From: Ignavibacteria bacterium | GTDB taxonomy: Bacteria; Bacteroidota; Ignavibacteria; Tepidaquicellales; Tepidaquicellaceae | Assembly (NCBI GenBank): GCA_016709315.1 | Contig: JADJMZ010000005.1 | Coordinates: forward strand, 62,001-126,000 | Reading direction: 5' to 3' | Length of the DNA: 64,000 nucleotides | Shown: positions 1 through 8,539 of the stretch, piece by piece | Layout: the number at the start of each line of letters is the position of its first letter | How positions within the stretch are numbered: position 1 is the first letter of the stretch | The notes under the pieces: model-generated | Seen by the model: the letters and a program-made list of their open reading frames with translations, nothing else | Told to the model about the DNA's origin: nothing | The model's database searches: none | Translations under genes and position numbers: made by a program

Positions 1-123
1 AATGAAGGAAAGTTGAAATTTAAAGCAATTGCGAGAGTATTTCAGGCAATTTATCACCAATCAGCCTTGAATCCAAGGCGGAGAAAGATTTCTTTCTATC
101 TATCTGTTAATAGAAATAAATAA
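1..123 (+). CDS. possible 3' end of a gene cut by the left edge
   Basis: Frame 1 is open from the first base to a TAA at 121-123 and would encode about 40 residues, ending in a basic stretch (NPRRRKISF, then VNRNK). There is no start in the window, so this could only be the tail of a longer gene that begins to the left. Forty open codons at an edge is weak evidence in AT-rich DNA and I recognise no family. A short perfect hairpin (GCCTTG/CAAGGC, near 63-79) lies within it. Confidence 0.25.
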   Translation, partial: NEGKLKFKAIARVFQAIYHQSALNPRRRKISFYLSVNRNK

Positions 124-216
124 ATTGGAAATTTTTAAAATTTTTTTAAGTAAGATTTTTGGAAGGATATGAACTCAGATTCAAAAGTAAGATAAATTGC
201 TTGGTTTGTTATGTAT

Positions 217-1560
217 TCAGTTAATACCAAGATTCTTAATTTTCCTGTAAAAAGTCCTTTCATTCATATTCAGATTTTTAGCGGCCAGGATTTTACTTCC
301 GTTTGCATCCTGAATTGCTTTTAATATGATATCTTTTTCTATTTCGTCTTTTATTTCCGAAATGGAAGTTGTCTTTGCGGTTTCCTGAGACAGAAATCTA
401 ATATCATCAGGAATATCTATTGAATCTATTATCTCTGCTTTTGACATTAAAACACTTCTGCGAATTATATTTCTGAGTTCTCTTACATTTCCATTCCAGG
501 AATGTGACATCAATTTATCCATTACCTTAACGGAAACGCCTTTGACGTTTCTATTCAGTTCTTTATTACTGTCATTTATGAAATGTTCAACAAATAAACT
601 GATATCTTCTTTTCTTTCTCTTAAAGGAGGAAGCTCCAGCACAAATTCATTTAATCTGTAATACAGATCCTGTCTGAATCTCTTGCTGTTTACTGCATCG
701 GCTAACTTAATATTTGTAGCTGCAATTATCCTTATATCCAATGATATGGATTTCTTAGCGCCAAGTCTTGTGACTTTTCTTTCCTGCAAAACTCTCAGCA
801 GTTTTATCTGATTTGCTTCCGAAAGATTTGTAATTTCATCAAGAAAAATTGTACCTTCATTTGCAAGTTCAAATTTACCTTCCTTTGCATTTTTTGCATC
901 TGTAAAAGCTCCTTTTTCATGTCCAAACAATTCGCTCTCAATAAGCGATTCCGGGATAGCTCCGCAATCTACTGCAATAAAATGTTTATGTTTTCTGTCA
1001 CCTGCGCTGTGTATCATACATGCGATTACTTCTTTCCCGGTTCCGCTTTCGCCTTCTATTAAAACGCTTAAATTAGTTGGTGCTACTAAATTTACCTGCT
1101 CAAAAACCTTTTGCATTGCTTCGGATTTTCCTATAACATTACCATGTCTGTAATTTTCATCCAGTTTTTTTCTAAGTATATTGACTTCCTGACTCAGATA
1201 TTTCATTTCCAGCGCTTTCCTGATCGAAATAATAATTGCTTCATTATCAAATGGCTTTGTAATGAAATCATGAGCGCCTTGCTTAATTGCCTCAACGGCG
1301 GTTGTTATTTCACCAAAAGCCGTAAGCATTATTACCGGCAATGTTTTGTTACTCAGTTTGACCTTTCTTAATATCTCGAGACCATTCATGCCGGGAAGCC
1401 GCAGATCCAGAATGACCAGATCGTAAAAGTTATTTTTTACTTCTTCAAGCGCTGCAATTCCGTCCCCAACTGCATTACATTCAAAACCGGACTCTTCTAA
1501 AAGTTCGGTTAAAGTAAAACGCATGACTTCATTATCGTCAACTATTAATATTCTTTCCAT
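217..1560 (-). CDS. sigma-54-dependent response regulator, NtrC family
   Basis: 447 residues with the full NtrC layout. Residues 1-115 form a receiver domain, with acidic D8-D9, phosphoacceptor D52 in LDLRLPG and K102 in TKPFD. Residues about 140-375 form an AAA+ domain with Walker A GESGTGKE (170-177) and Walker B GTIFLDE (236-242). The last 45 residues form a Fis-type helix-turn-helix (AAKNLNMNERTFYRKI). The sigma-54 contact loop, normally GAFTGA, reads GAFTDA (217-222). It begins 7 bp after the stop of the kinase gene, so the pair is one operon and the kinase is its likely partner. The protein should activate sigma-54 promoters when phosphorylated; the target genes cannot be read here. Confidence 0.95.
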   Translation of the reverse strand: MERILIVDDNEVMRFTLTELLEESGFECNAVGDGIAALEEVKNNFYDLVILDLRLPGMNGLEILRKVKLSNKTLPVIMLTAFGEITTAVEAIKQGAHDFITKPFDNEAIIISIRKALEMKYLSQEVNILRKKLDENYRHGNVIGKSEAMQKVFEQVNLVAPTNLSVLIEGESGTGKEVIACMIHSAGDRKHKHFIAVDCGAIPESLIESELFGHEKGAFTDAKNAKEGKFELANEGTIFLDEITNLSEANQIKLLRVLQERKVTRLGAKKSISLDIRIIAATNIKLADAVNSKRFRQDLYYRLNEFVLELPPLRERKEDISLFVEHFINDSNKELNRNVKGVSVKVMDKLMSHSWNGNVRELRNIIRRSVLMSKAEIIDSIDIPDDIRFLSQETAKTTSISEIKDEIEKDIILKAIQDANGSKILAAKNLNMNERTFYRKIKNLGIN

Positions 1561-1567
1561 TTTTTAA

Positions 1568-4480
1568 TTAATTAATTTCAACCGGCAGCTGGATATGTAT
1601 TGTTGTTCCCCTGCCGACTTTGCTTTCTATTTTTAACTTGCCTTTGTGAAGTAATATTGTCTGATAGGACAATCCCATCCCCAATCCGACTCCGTCATCC
1701 TTTGTAGTAAAAAACGGTTCAAGAATTTTATCTAAATTATCTTCTGATATGCCAATACCAGTATCTGAGATATCAATTTCAATTTCTTTATTGACTTTGT
1801 CTTCCTTTACATTTACAGTCAGAATTCCGCCTTCTTCCATTGATTCAATAGAATTTAAAATAAAATCCATGAATGCATTTTCAAATCTTAACTTATCCAG
1901 ATACAGAATACTTAAATCGCCCGGTATGTCTTTGATTATTTTAATGGCATTAATATCGCATTTGCCCTCTATATTTTCAAGAACATTACTCAGCATTTCC
2001 CCTAAGTTTACTTCCTGATAATCAAGATCTCCCGGAGTAGCAAAGCTCAGAAGGTTTTTTATAATTTTATTGGCGATTTCGACATTTGATATTATATAAT
2101 TAAGGCGTCTTTTATTTTTTTCATCCAGACTGGTTTTGGAGATAAGCTGTGCGAGGCTGCTTATATTTGCAAGCGGATTTCTTATCTCATGAGCTACGCC
2201 GGATGAGAATCTTCCGAGAGCAGCAAGCTTTTCATTGTAAATAAGTTCTTTCTGTGTTTCTACTAAAATTGAATTGGTTTTTCGAAGTTCTTCTTCTGCA
2301 TTTTTAATTTCTGTTATATCCTGACAAATTCCTGCAATCGAAATAGCCTCGCCTTCGTCATTACGGATAAAAGATGTAGATAAATAAGTATAAAAAGAGG
2401 TTCCGTCCTTTCTCTGAGTCATTAGTTCTCCTTTCCATCCTCTCATCAGTGTTCTTTCCTTTATATCTTCCTTTAAAGCCGCAGAAATATTATTACCCGA
2501 TAATATGGGAATTTCTTTCCCTGCAATTTCAGATAAATAATATCCATAAGTCGATTCAAATGCTTCGTTAACAAAAATTGAATTGAGATTCAGATCTGTA
2601 ATAAAGACACTGTCTCTAATACTTCTGACTGCATGTGCGAAAAGTTTGATTTTATTTTGGATAATTTCTTTTTCTTCACTTTCTTTGATTAATTTTTCAA
2701 GTGCATTTGCCAGTTCATTTGTTCTGACTTTTACTTTTTCTTCAAGTTCAAGATAAGCTAATCTCAGTTTTTCTTCTGCTTTTTTTCTTTCTATGAAATT
2801 ACCTATCTGTCTTCCGGCAGATTCTAAAACTTCAATCAGATCTTTTTTTTCCTCAATATTTTTTTTATTAAAGCATTCGAATATTGCGATAGTTTCTTTT
2901 CCATTAGATATAGGAATCCCTAATCCTGAATTCCAACCGTCTTTTGAAAGCCCTTCCAGTCTTTTAAAAGATTTTGCACTGCTAAGATCCTTTGTCCACA
3001 TTGATTTTCCCTCTTTAAATATTGTTCCGGTGAAATCCATGCCTTTTGAAAATTTCATCGAGTCATTATACAAATCTGAATTCAGTTTAGTATCAATTTC
3101 ATCTTCACTCCAGAAATAATCCGGTTTTACATATTCATTTTTATCGTCAGCAAGCCAGAGAATACCGAAATTCCAGCCAATGTCGCTGCAAATATTTCTT
3201 AATAGATTTTTGGAAGCTTCTTCGAGGGAATTTGATTCCGCAAGTGTTTTAGATATATCATATTGTATTTTTAAAAATCTTTCATTTTTCTTTATTTCAT
3301 TAATATCCATGCATGATCCCGTATATCCCGCAAATTCTTCACCTTCATATCTCGGAATTCCTTTATCCAGCAGCCAGATATATTCTCCATTTGCATTTCT
3401 AAGTCTGAATTCTGTTTCGAATGGTGTTTTTTTTTCAAAAGCGGTATTAAATATTTCCTGATATTTTTTGAAATCATCAGGATGAATTCCTAATCTCCAT
3501 CCGTTACCTGATTCATGCTCAAGTACTCTACCTGTGAATTCCAGCCAGGCTCTGTTGAAATAATTATACTGTTTATCTTTATCTGAAATCCATATCATAA
3601 CTGGCGCTGAATCCGCAAGCAGCCTGAATCTCTGTTCGCTCTCGCGAAGAATATCTTCTGCTTTTTTTCTTATAGTGATCTCATCATTTAATTTTTCATT
3701 TGATTCCTTTAACTCTAATGTCCTTTCATTAACTCGGTTTTCAAGTTCGCTGTAAGATTCAAGAAGTAAACTGTCAGTTCTTTTTTTGTTTTTAATGAGT
3801 ATGTCTGAAACGTACAGAGAAAATCCTATAACTGCAAAAGAAAATACCCCTGTGATAATAATGAATAACTGTATCGTGGAATTTGTACGATTGGCTTCTT
3901 CATTTCTGCTTCTTAATATTGTGATTTCGCTTTCTTTTAATTCGTTTGCTTGCTCTTTTATCTTTGATAAGTTATTCTGCACATTATTAGTGGCATCTAT
4001 TTGTCTTTTTGAGAATTTTAAAGATAAAGAATCAAAAAACACCGTGTCTAAAATTGCTGCATTAATTATTGAAAAATTCTCTGATATCAGGGAATCAACA
4101 GAAATAATGATCTTCTGATGTTTCGGATTTTCCGAAGTCAGCTTTTTCAGATTGATCATTTCACTATTAAGATCATTTATCAGATAATCAAACTGCATTA
4201 AGTAATTTTTATCTCCGGTTATTGAATAACCCCTTCTGATCAGGGGCATTTCAACAATTTTGTATTTAATCTCTTCAATTTGCTTAATCACTTCATTTGA
4301 ATGATTAATCCGGTCTAAATCTCTTCTATACCGTTCGATGTTATGATATGTAATAATACTTAATACAAATACAGATAAAAAAAAAATAAGAAATGCCGTC
4401 GGGATAAATTTCTCTAAAGGAAAATTCCTGTCAATACTTATGAATCTGTCCGTAAGTTTTTTCCCGCTGCGTGATCTCAT
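1568..4480 (-). CDS. membrane PAS/GAF sensor histidine kinase
   Basis: 970 residues. A transmembrane helix at about 27-48 is followed by an extracytoplasmic helical domain of CHASE3 type (PLIRRGYSITGD) and a second helix near 205-230. Then come a coiled coil, a PAS domain with PAC (about 280-395), a GAF domain (about 403-570), another coiled coil and a second PAS (about 613-730). The HisKA domain has phospho-acceptor H764 in GVAHEIRNPL. The HATPase domain (about 855-970) shows an N box (ENAFMDFILNSIESM), a G1 box (DTGIGI) and a G2 box (GLGMGLS). It is the first gene of a two-gene operon with the NtrC-type regulator. Several sensory modules suggest integration of an external and one or more cytoplasmic signals; no ligand can be named. 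Confidence 0.95.
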   Translation of the reverse strand: MRSRSGKKLTDRFISIDRNFPLEKFIPTAFLIFFLSVFVLSIITYHNIERYRRDLDRINHSNEVIKQIEEIKYKIVEMPLIRRGYSITGDKNYLMQFDYLINDLNSEMINLKKLTSENPKHQKIIISVDSLISENFSIINAAILDTVFFDSLSLKFSKRQIDATNNVQNNLSKIKEQANELKESEITILRSRNEEANRTNSTIQLFIIITGVFSFAVIGFSLYVSDILIKNKKRTDSLLLESYSELENRVNERTLELKESNEKLNDEITIRKKAEDILRESEQRFRLLADSAPVMIWISDKDKQYNYFNRAWLEFTGRVLEHESGNGWRLGIHPDDFKKYQEIFNTAFEKKTPFETEFRLRNANGEYIWLLDKGIPRYEGEEFAGYTGSCMDINEIKKNERFLKIQYDISKTLAESNSLEEASKNLLRNICSDIGWNFGILWLADDKNEYVKPDYFWSEDEIDTKLNSDLYNDSMKFSKGMDFTGTIFKEGKSMWTKDLSSAKSFKRLEGLSKDGWNSGLGIPISNGKETIAIFECFNKKNIEEKKDLIEVLESAGRQIGNFIERKKAEEKLRLAYLELEEKVKVRTNELANALEKLIKESEEKEIIQNKIKLFAHAVRSIRDSVFITDLNLNSIFVNEAFESTYGYYLSEIAGKEIPILSGNNISAALKEDIKERTLMRGWKGELMTQRKDGTSFYTYLSTSFIRNDEGEAISIAGICQDITEIKNAEEELRKTNSILVETQKELIYNEKLAALGRFSSGVAHEIRNPLANISSLAQLISKTSLDEKNKRRLNYIISNVEIANKIIKNLLSFATPGDLDYQEVNLGEMLSNVLENIEGKCDINAIKIIKDIPGDLSILYLDKLRFENAFMDFILNSIESMEEGGILTVNVKEDKVNKEIEIDISDTGIGISEDNLDKILEPFFTTKDDGVGLGMGLSYQTILLHKGKLKIESKVGRGTTIHIQLPVEIN

Positions 4481-4722
4481 AAATTAATTACTGACATATA
4501 TTGTCAATTATGTCATTCAATATCCTAAATTATTTAATTATTGCTTAAAAACAAAACATAAGGAGTAGAATTACTTTGGCACCGAAAATGAATTAGTATA
4601 TTTCAAATACTAAGTAATGTCATACTTATGATTATGGTAAAAGATACATTTTAATTTCTGCATTTTCAAATGTCATATTTTGTATTCTAAATTTTTTTAA
4701 TCAAAAACAGAAAGGTAAAAAA

Positions 4723-5313
4723 ATGAAAACAGTTAAAACTCTATTTGCAACATTAGTATTATTTTTAGTGATGGGCGTTTCCGCTCAGTCGCAAACAAAA
4801 ATGAAATCTCCATATCCTGTATTTTCAATAAGTCCGGTTGGCGGAGTAGCATTTCCGATTGGAACCTTCGGCGATAATTTTAAAACAGGTCCGAGTTTTG
4901 GACTGGACCTTAGTTACAGAGTAAATAAAGAAGTAGGATTCTACGCTAAATTCGGTTACAATATTTTCTCAAACAAAGTAACTGACCTTCCGAAAGCTAA
5001 TTATATGGAATATACTGCAGGTCCAAGATATTTCTTTACTGCAAAAAATCTAAAATCATCAATATTTGTTGAAGCGGGAGTAGGCGGATATACATTAACA
5101 CAGGATGCATATACGCTGACGTCAAGCGGTGTATCAACTACCATACCTGAGGTTTCAAGTACAGATTTCGGTATAAACGCAGGTATAGGCGCGACATTAA
5201 ATCTTGGTAAAACAGTAGATCTTATTATCAAACTGAAATATCACAATGTTCTGACTGAAGGCGGATCTACAAGCTTTATTTCACCGTTAGTCGGAATTGA
5301 TATAAGACTGTAA
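4723..5313 (+). CDS. outer-membrane beta-barrel protein
   Basis: 196 residues with a clear signal peptide (hydrophobic residues 5-20, cleavage likely after VSAQS). The mature part alternates polar and aromatic residues in short strands, as in the OmpX/OmpW-like 'outer membrane protein beta-barrel' families, and ends in a strand finishing with R-L. An AAAGG ribosome-binding site precedes the ATG. It stands alone, with a strong terminator 16 bp after its stop. It is probably a small structural porin-like barrel; there is no evidence for a substrate. Confidence 0.8.
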   Translation: MKTVKTLFATLVLFLVMGVSAQSQTKMKSPYPVFSISPVGGVAFPIGTFGDNFKTGPSFGLDLSYRVNKEVGFYAKFGYNIFSNKVTDLPKANYMEYTAGPRYFFTAKNLKSSIFVEAGVGGYTLTQDAYTLTSSGVSTTIPEVSSTDFGINAGIGATLNLGKTVDLIIKLKYHNVLTEGGSTSFISPLVGIDIRL

Positions 5314-5328
5314 TAAAACAGTAAACAC

Positions 5329-5370
5329 TTTAGAGTAAAAGGCTAACTCCCTTTTACTCTAAATTTTTAA
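5329..5370 (+). terminator. Rho-independent terminator after the barrel gene
   Basis: A 14-bp perfect stem (TTTAGAGTAAAAGG pairing with CCTTTTACTCTAAA) with a 6-7 nt loop, followed by a T-rich run. It lies directly downstream of the gene ending at 5313. Confidence 0.85.
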
Positions 5371-5441
5371 AATCACAATTCAACTGTAACATTAAAGAAA
5401 TAAATTTAAAAAATAATTTAACAAAAGAGGAGAAATCAGAA

Positions 5442-5950
5442 ATGATTGAAAAGGTAATAAATAAAAAAGGTTATCTCAGCGGATTGATAACAGGCGGAGT
5501 AATCGGGGGCTTAGCAGCTCTTTTATTCACTCCAAAAAGCGGTAAAGAATTAAGAAAAAACATTGGTGAAAAACTGATGAGTTACTTGACAGTACAAATC
5601 AAATGTATGAAAATGTAAAAGATAAAGCTTCGGAAGTAATAACTGATACTAAAGAAAAAGCCGGAGAATTGATTGACAGCGGTAAAAAGATGTTCTCATC
5701 TGCTTCCGAAACTACAGGAGACATTTTATCAGAAGGAAAAGATAAACTGGAATCAGTTACCGATAAAGCAAAGGATTATTTAAAACAAGGTAAGGAAGAA
5801 TTAACAGAAGGAGTATCAAAGGTAAACTATGCAGTTAAAACAGGATTGAACGGTAATCAGGAAGAAAGAAACAGTAAGAAAGACAATTCGACAGGTTATA
5901 AAAATACTTATAATGAAGACAGAACCAAAAATAAGAAACAAACTTTATAA
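5442..5950 (+). pseudogene. YtxH-family envelope/stress protein, split by a one-base deletion
   Basis: An ATG at 5442, preceded by an AGAGGAGA ribosome-binding site, opens a frame with the YtxH hallmark: a glycine-rich membrane helix (GLITGGVIGGLAALLF) followed by TPKSGKELR. This frame stops at 5616-5618 after 58 codons. The rest of the protein, a long amphipathic repeat region (KDKASEVITDTKEKAGEL), is open from 5603 to 5950 in another frame. Adding one A to the A5 run at 5569-5573 joins both halves into one protein of about 169 residues, of normal YtxH shape (GEKTDELLDSTNQMYENVKD). It may be a real mutation, slippage or a sequencing error. Neighbouring small envelope genes fit a membrane-stress cluster. 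Confidence 0.8.
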
Positions 5951-6045
5951 TTGAGTTATTGATGAAATAAAGGAAATAAAGAAAATAAAGGAAATAAAAA
6001 TACAATTAATCATTAATTAAAATAAACCAAGAAAGGAAAATTATT

Positions 6046-6195
6046 ATGTTGTGGACAATTTTTATAATATTGCTTGTTCTATGGGTTTTAGGAATGGTCA
6101 CGTCATACACTATGGGAGGTTTTATACATATTCTGTTGCTTATAGCTCTGGTATCTCTGATCATAAGCGTAATAAGAGGCAGAAGAGTAGTCTAG
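6046..6195 (+). CDS. lmo0937-family small membrane protein
   Basis: A 49-residue peptide beginning MLWTIFIILLVLWVLGMV and ending IRGRRVV. It has two hydrophobic helices separated by SYTMGGFIH, which is the pattern of the lmo0937 family. A GAAAGG ribosome-binding site lies 8-9 bp upstream of the ATG. Members are short, widespread in Bacteroidota and often near stress genes such as YtxH/CsbD, as here. The biochemical role is unknown. Confidence 0.8.
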   Translation: MLWTIFIILLVLWVLGMVTSYTMGGFIHILLLIALVSLIISVIRGRRVV

Positions 6196-6254
6196 AGATG
6201 GTAAGATTCAATATGAAAAGTAAAGATGAAATATCTGTAATTTGTAATGCTCAA

Positions 6255-6287
6255 CCGGTTTAGATTTTAAATTATAATCTAAACCGG
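6255..6287 (+). terminator. hairpin, probable terminator
   Basis: A 12-bp perfect stem (CCGGTTTAGATT with AATCTAAACCGG) and a 9-nt loop. It is followed by ATGTTTTAAG, which has only a short T run. It lies 60 bp after the lmo0937-like gene. Confidence 0.6.
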
Positions 6288-6492
6288 ATGTTTTAAGAAT
6301 CTGAATTTAGAATTAAGTGTTTCCGCTGTTGAGAATTTTCAGTAAATATTAGTTAAAGAACTTAAAGGAATCAGGATTCATTTTCATAAGTTTTCAAAAA
6401 TTTTTGAATTGGATAATAAATTAAAAACACTCATTTAATTTTGGGGACTGATGTCATATACAAAAGAAATTAAATACATTAAATAAAATATC

Positions 6493-6657
6493 ATGGACAA
6501 ATTATTACGAATATTACTTTTATTATTAATTCCCCTGACTGTTAACGGATGTGAATTCATCGGAGATGTCTTTAAAACAGGGATATGGGTTGGTGTAATA
6601 ATAATTTTAGCTATTGTAGCAGTAGTAGCTTTTGTTATAAAATTATTCTCCAAGTGA
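6493..6657 (+). CDS. small lipoprotein/membrane peptide
   Basis: 54 residues. A hydrophobic N-terminal signal ends in a plausible lipobox (LTVNGC, Cys20) and is followed by a short linker (EFIGDVFKTG) and a second hydrophobic helix (WVGVIIILAIVAVVAFVI) with a basic end. Short proteins of this design are common in Bacteroidota and cluster with YtxH and lmo0937 genes. No function is known. The ATG has no strong upstream ribosome-binding site; the call rests on composition and family resemblance. Confidence 0.6.
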   Translation: MDKLLRILLLLLIPLTVNGCEFIGDVFKTGIWVGVIIILAIVAVVAFVIKLFSK

Positions 6658-6921
6658 AAGTGTAATACTAAATTAAAAATAAAGTACAATAAACAGAAAT
6701 AGTAAATTCGAAAGAATAAAAGAAAATCATGTAATACAGAAGTACTTATTTTATCAAAAATTAACAACCGGGATGCAATAAAAGCTGTAACTATTAACTC
6801 AGTTAAATCTATGCAAAGCCCCCTTTATTTTCTTTTTCAGTAATACCATGACTTCAAAATGATCCCAAATTTCATTTTAAATAAACTGAATCAGTTTATT
6901 TTTATTTTTAACTGAAGTGAA

Positions 6922-8046
6922 ATGAATTCAAATTACTCAACCATACCTGCCTATATACGTTATTCCATATTTTTTACCGGAATATGCGCATTAGGTTTTT
7001 TATTATACATTGGTCAGGATATCATAATCCCGATTTGCTTTGCTTTACTCTTCGCAATACTTCTGGATCCGCTCGTTACATTTTTTCAGAAAATTAAAAT
7101 TCCCCGCACATTAGCCATAACTTTTGCTATCATTTTTGCATTCCTGCTTATTACAGTAACAATTTATTTCATTTCAAATCAACTGAGTTTATTCAATGAA
7201 TCACTTCCTAAATTCAGGGAAAAATTTAATATTGTTTCAGAACAAATCAAGAGCTGGATATCATCAGAATTCAATATCAGTCTTCAAACAATCAATTCCC
7301 AGACGGATAAATGGAGCAAATCCATTTTTGATAAAAGCGGCGCAATGATCGGTTATTCGGTAAACAAAGTGACAGAACTGATCATAATGTGGTTATTAAT
7401 ACCTGTTTATGTTTACCTTTTTCTCTATTATCAGTCTCTGTTGCTTTTATTCATTGAAAGGGTAAGTGATAAAGGAAATCAAAAAAAAATTGGTGAAGTG
7501 ATGATTGAAGGAAAGAAAATGATTCAGTCTTATCTTCTGGGATTGCTTTTTGAGGCAATTATAATGTCAATTTTAAATTCTGCCGGATTATTGATTTTAG
7601 GAATTGAGTATGCAGTTTTACTCGGAATAATTGGCGCATTATTGAATGTTATTCCGTATCTGGGCGGGATAGTATCAACTGCTTTACCTATGCTGGTTGC
7701 AATAGTAACAAAAGATTCGCTTGCTTCTCCTTTGATGGTTCTGGGTGTATATCTTTTAATTCAGTTTATTGATAATAATTTTATTGTTCCGTTTGTAGTA
7801 GCTTCCCGTGTAAAGATCAACGCTTTATTTTCTATAATTGTTGTCCTGATTTTCGGATCATTATTTGGTATAGCCGGAATGTTCCTGGCAATACCATTTA
7901 TTGCAATAGTTAAAATAATTTTAGACAGAATAGAATTGCTTAAGCCGTATGGTCTGCTGCTCGGCGTTGATACTCCGGCTAATTCAAAATTTATTAATAT
8001 TTTTGAAAAGTTTAGAAAAGACAAAATCAATAAGACAAAACAGTAG
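6922..8046 (+). CDS. AI-2E family (PerM/UPF0118) transporter
   Basis: 374 residues. Paired N-terminal hydrophobic helices (about 10-80) are followed by a charged, amphipathic insert (about 85-150) and then five or so further helices. The family's typical segments are visible: the basic loop after the long TM4, GIIGALLNVIPYLGGI, and a C-terminal IPFIAIVKIILDRI. The family exports small molecules or ions (AI-2 in E. coli TqsA, sodium/proton exchange in some relatives), so the substrate is open. The basic tail (FRKDKINKTKQ) is cytoplasmic. It stands alone between the stress-type genes and secA. Confidence 0.9.
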   Translation: MNSNYSTIPAYIRYSIFFTGICALGFLLYIGQDIIIPICFALLFAILLDPLVTFFQKIKIPRTLAITFAIIFAFLLITVTIYFISNQLSLFNESLPKFREKFNIVSEQIKSWISSEFNISLQTINSQTDKWSKSIFDKSGAMIGYSVNKVTELIIMWLLIPVYVYLFLYYQSLLLLFIERVSDKGNQKKIGEVMIEGKKMIQSYLLGLLFEAIIMSILNSAGLLILGIEYAVLLGIIGALLNVIPYLGGIVSTALPMLVAIVTKDSLASPLMVLGVYLLIQFIDNNFIVPFVVASRVKINALFSIIVVLIFGSLFGIAGMFLAIPFIAIVKIILDRIELLKPYGLLLGVDTPANSKFINIFEKFRKDKINKTKQ

Positions 8047-8539
8047 TTATAGTTTCCGGATTTAATTCAGCAATGTAATCTGCAGGATACAATTCATTTT
8101 AATCAAATCATTAAGACATCTGTCCAAAACATTTTGTTATGGACAAATAACTTTTTAATTTTGCATCGAAACATAATAATAACTAAGATTATAAATTTAA
8201 ATTCTCGCTAACATTATCCTTTAAAGAGTTTATCACAAAACATAACGACCACCCCCTTAATCCCCCTCCTTAAAAAGGAGGGGGAAGCCCGCTGAAGGCG
8301 GGCAGGGGGAGGTCATACAAGTGCTCATAAACATACCCTTACAAGGTAAAATTGTTTTTCAGTATTAAGACAAACTCCTGCCAAGAATATGGTTGGGATA
8401 TGTCTAATTAGCCATAATTATTAATAAATAATTTTTTATCGTGTGCAACGCATTCTGTTTTCAGATTACTTTTTCTTTTTCTTTTAGTCATTAATATTAG
8501 TAAATTGTTAGTCAAATTTTAAATAAAAAAATAGAATAA
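8047..8539. other. intergenic region upstream of secA
   Basis: 493 bp with no convincing gene. It holds a weak hairpin near 8120-8144 (TGTCCA/TGGACA) that may end the transporter transcript, the large three-stem repeat at 8247-8314, and AT-rich DNA just before secA where its promoter must lie. The ATG of secA has no strong Shine-Dalgarno sequence. Confidence 0.6.
8247..8314. repeat. 68-bp cloverleaf-like palindromic repeat
   Basis: The ends GACCACCCCCT and AGGGGGAGGTC pair with one mismatch and enclose two further hairpins. The first is TCCCCCTCCTT pairing with AAGGAGGGGG; the second is GCCCGC pairing with GCGGGC around TGAAG. Its G+C content is far above the flanks. Elements that begin GACCACCCCCTTAATCCCCC occur in many Bacteroidota and Ignavibacteria genomes as intergenic repeats (recalled, not searched). 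It lies between two genes that read in the same direction. Confidence 0.85.

Noticed and set aside
6051..6263. 70-codon ORF over the lmo0937-like gene
   Set aside because: It is in another frame of a well-supported 49-residue gene and has no family features.
8247..8314. Short repeats suggesting a CRISPR-like structure
   Set aside because: There is only one copy of each stem, no regular spacers and no cas genes. It is a single folded repeat.
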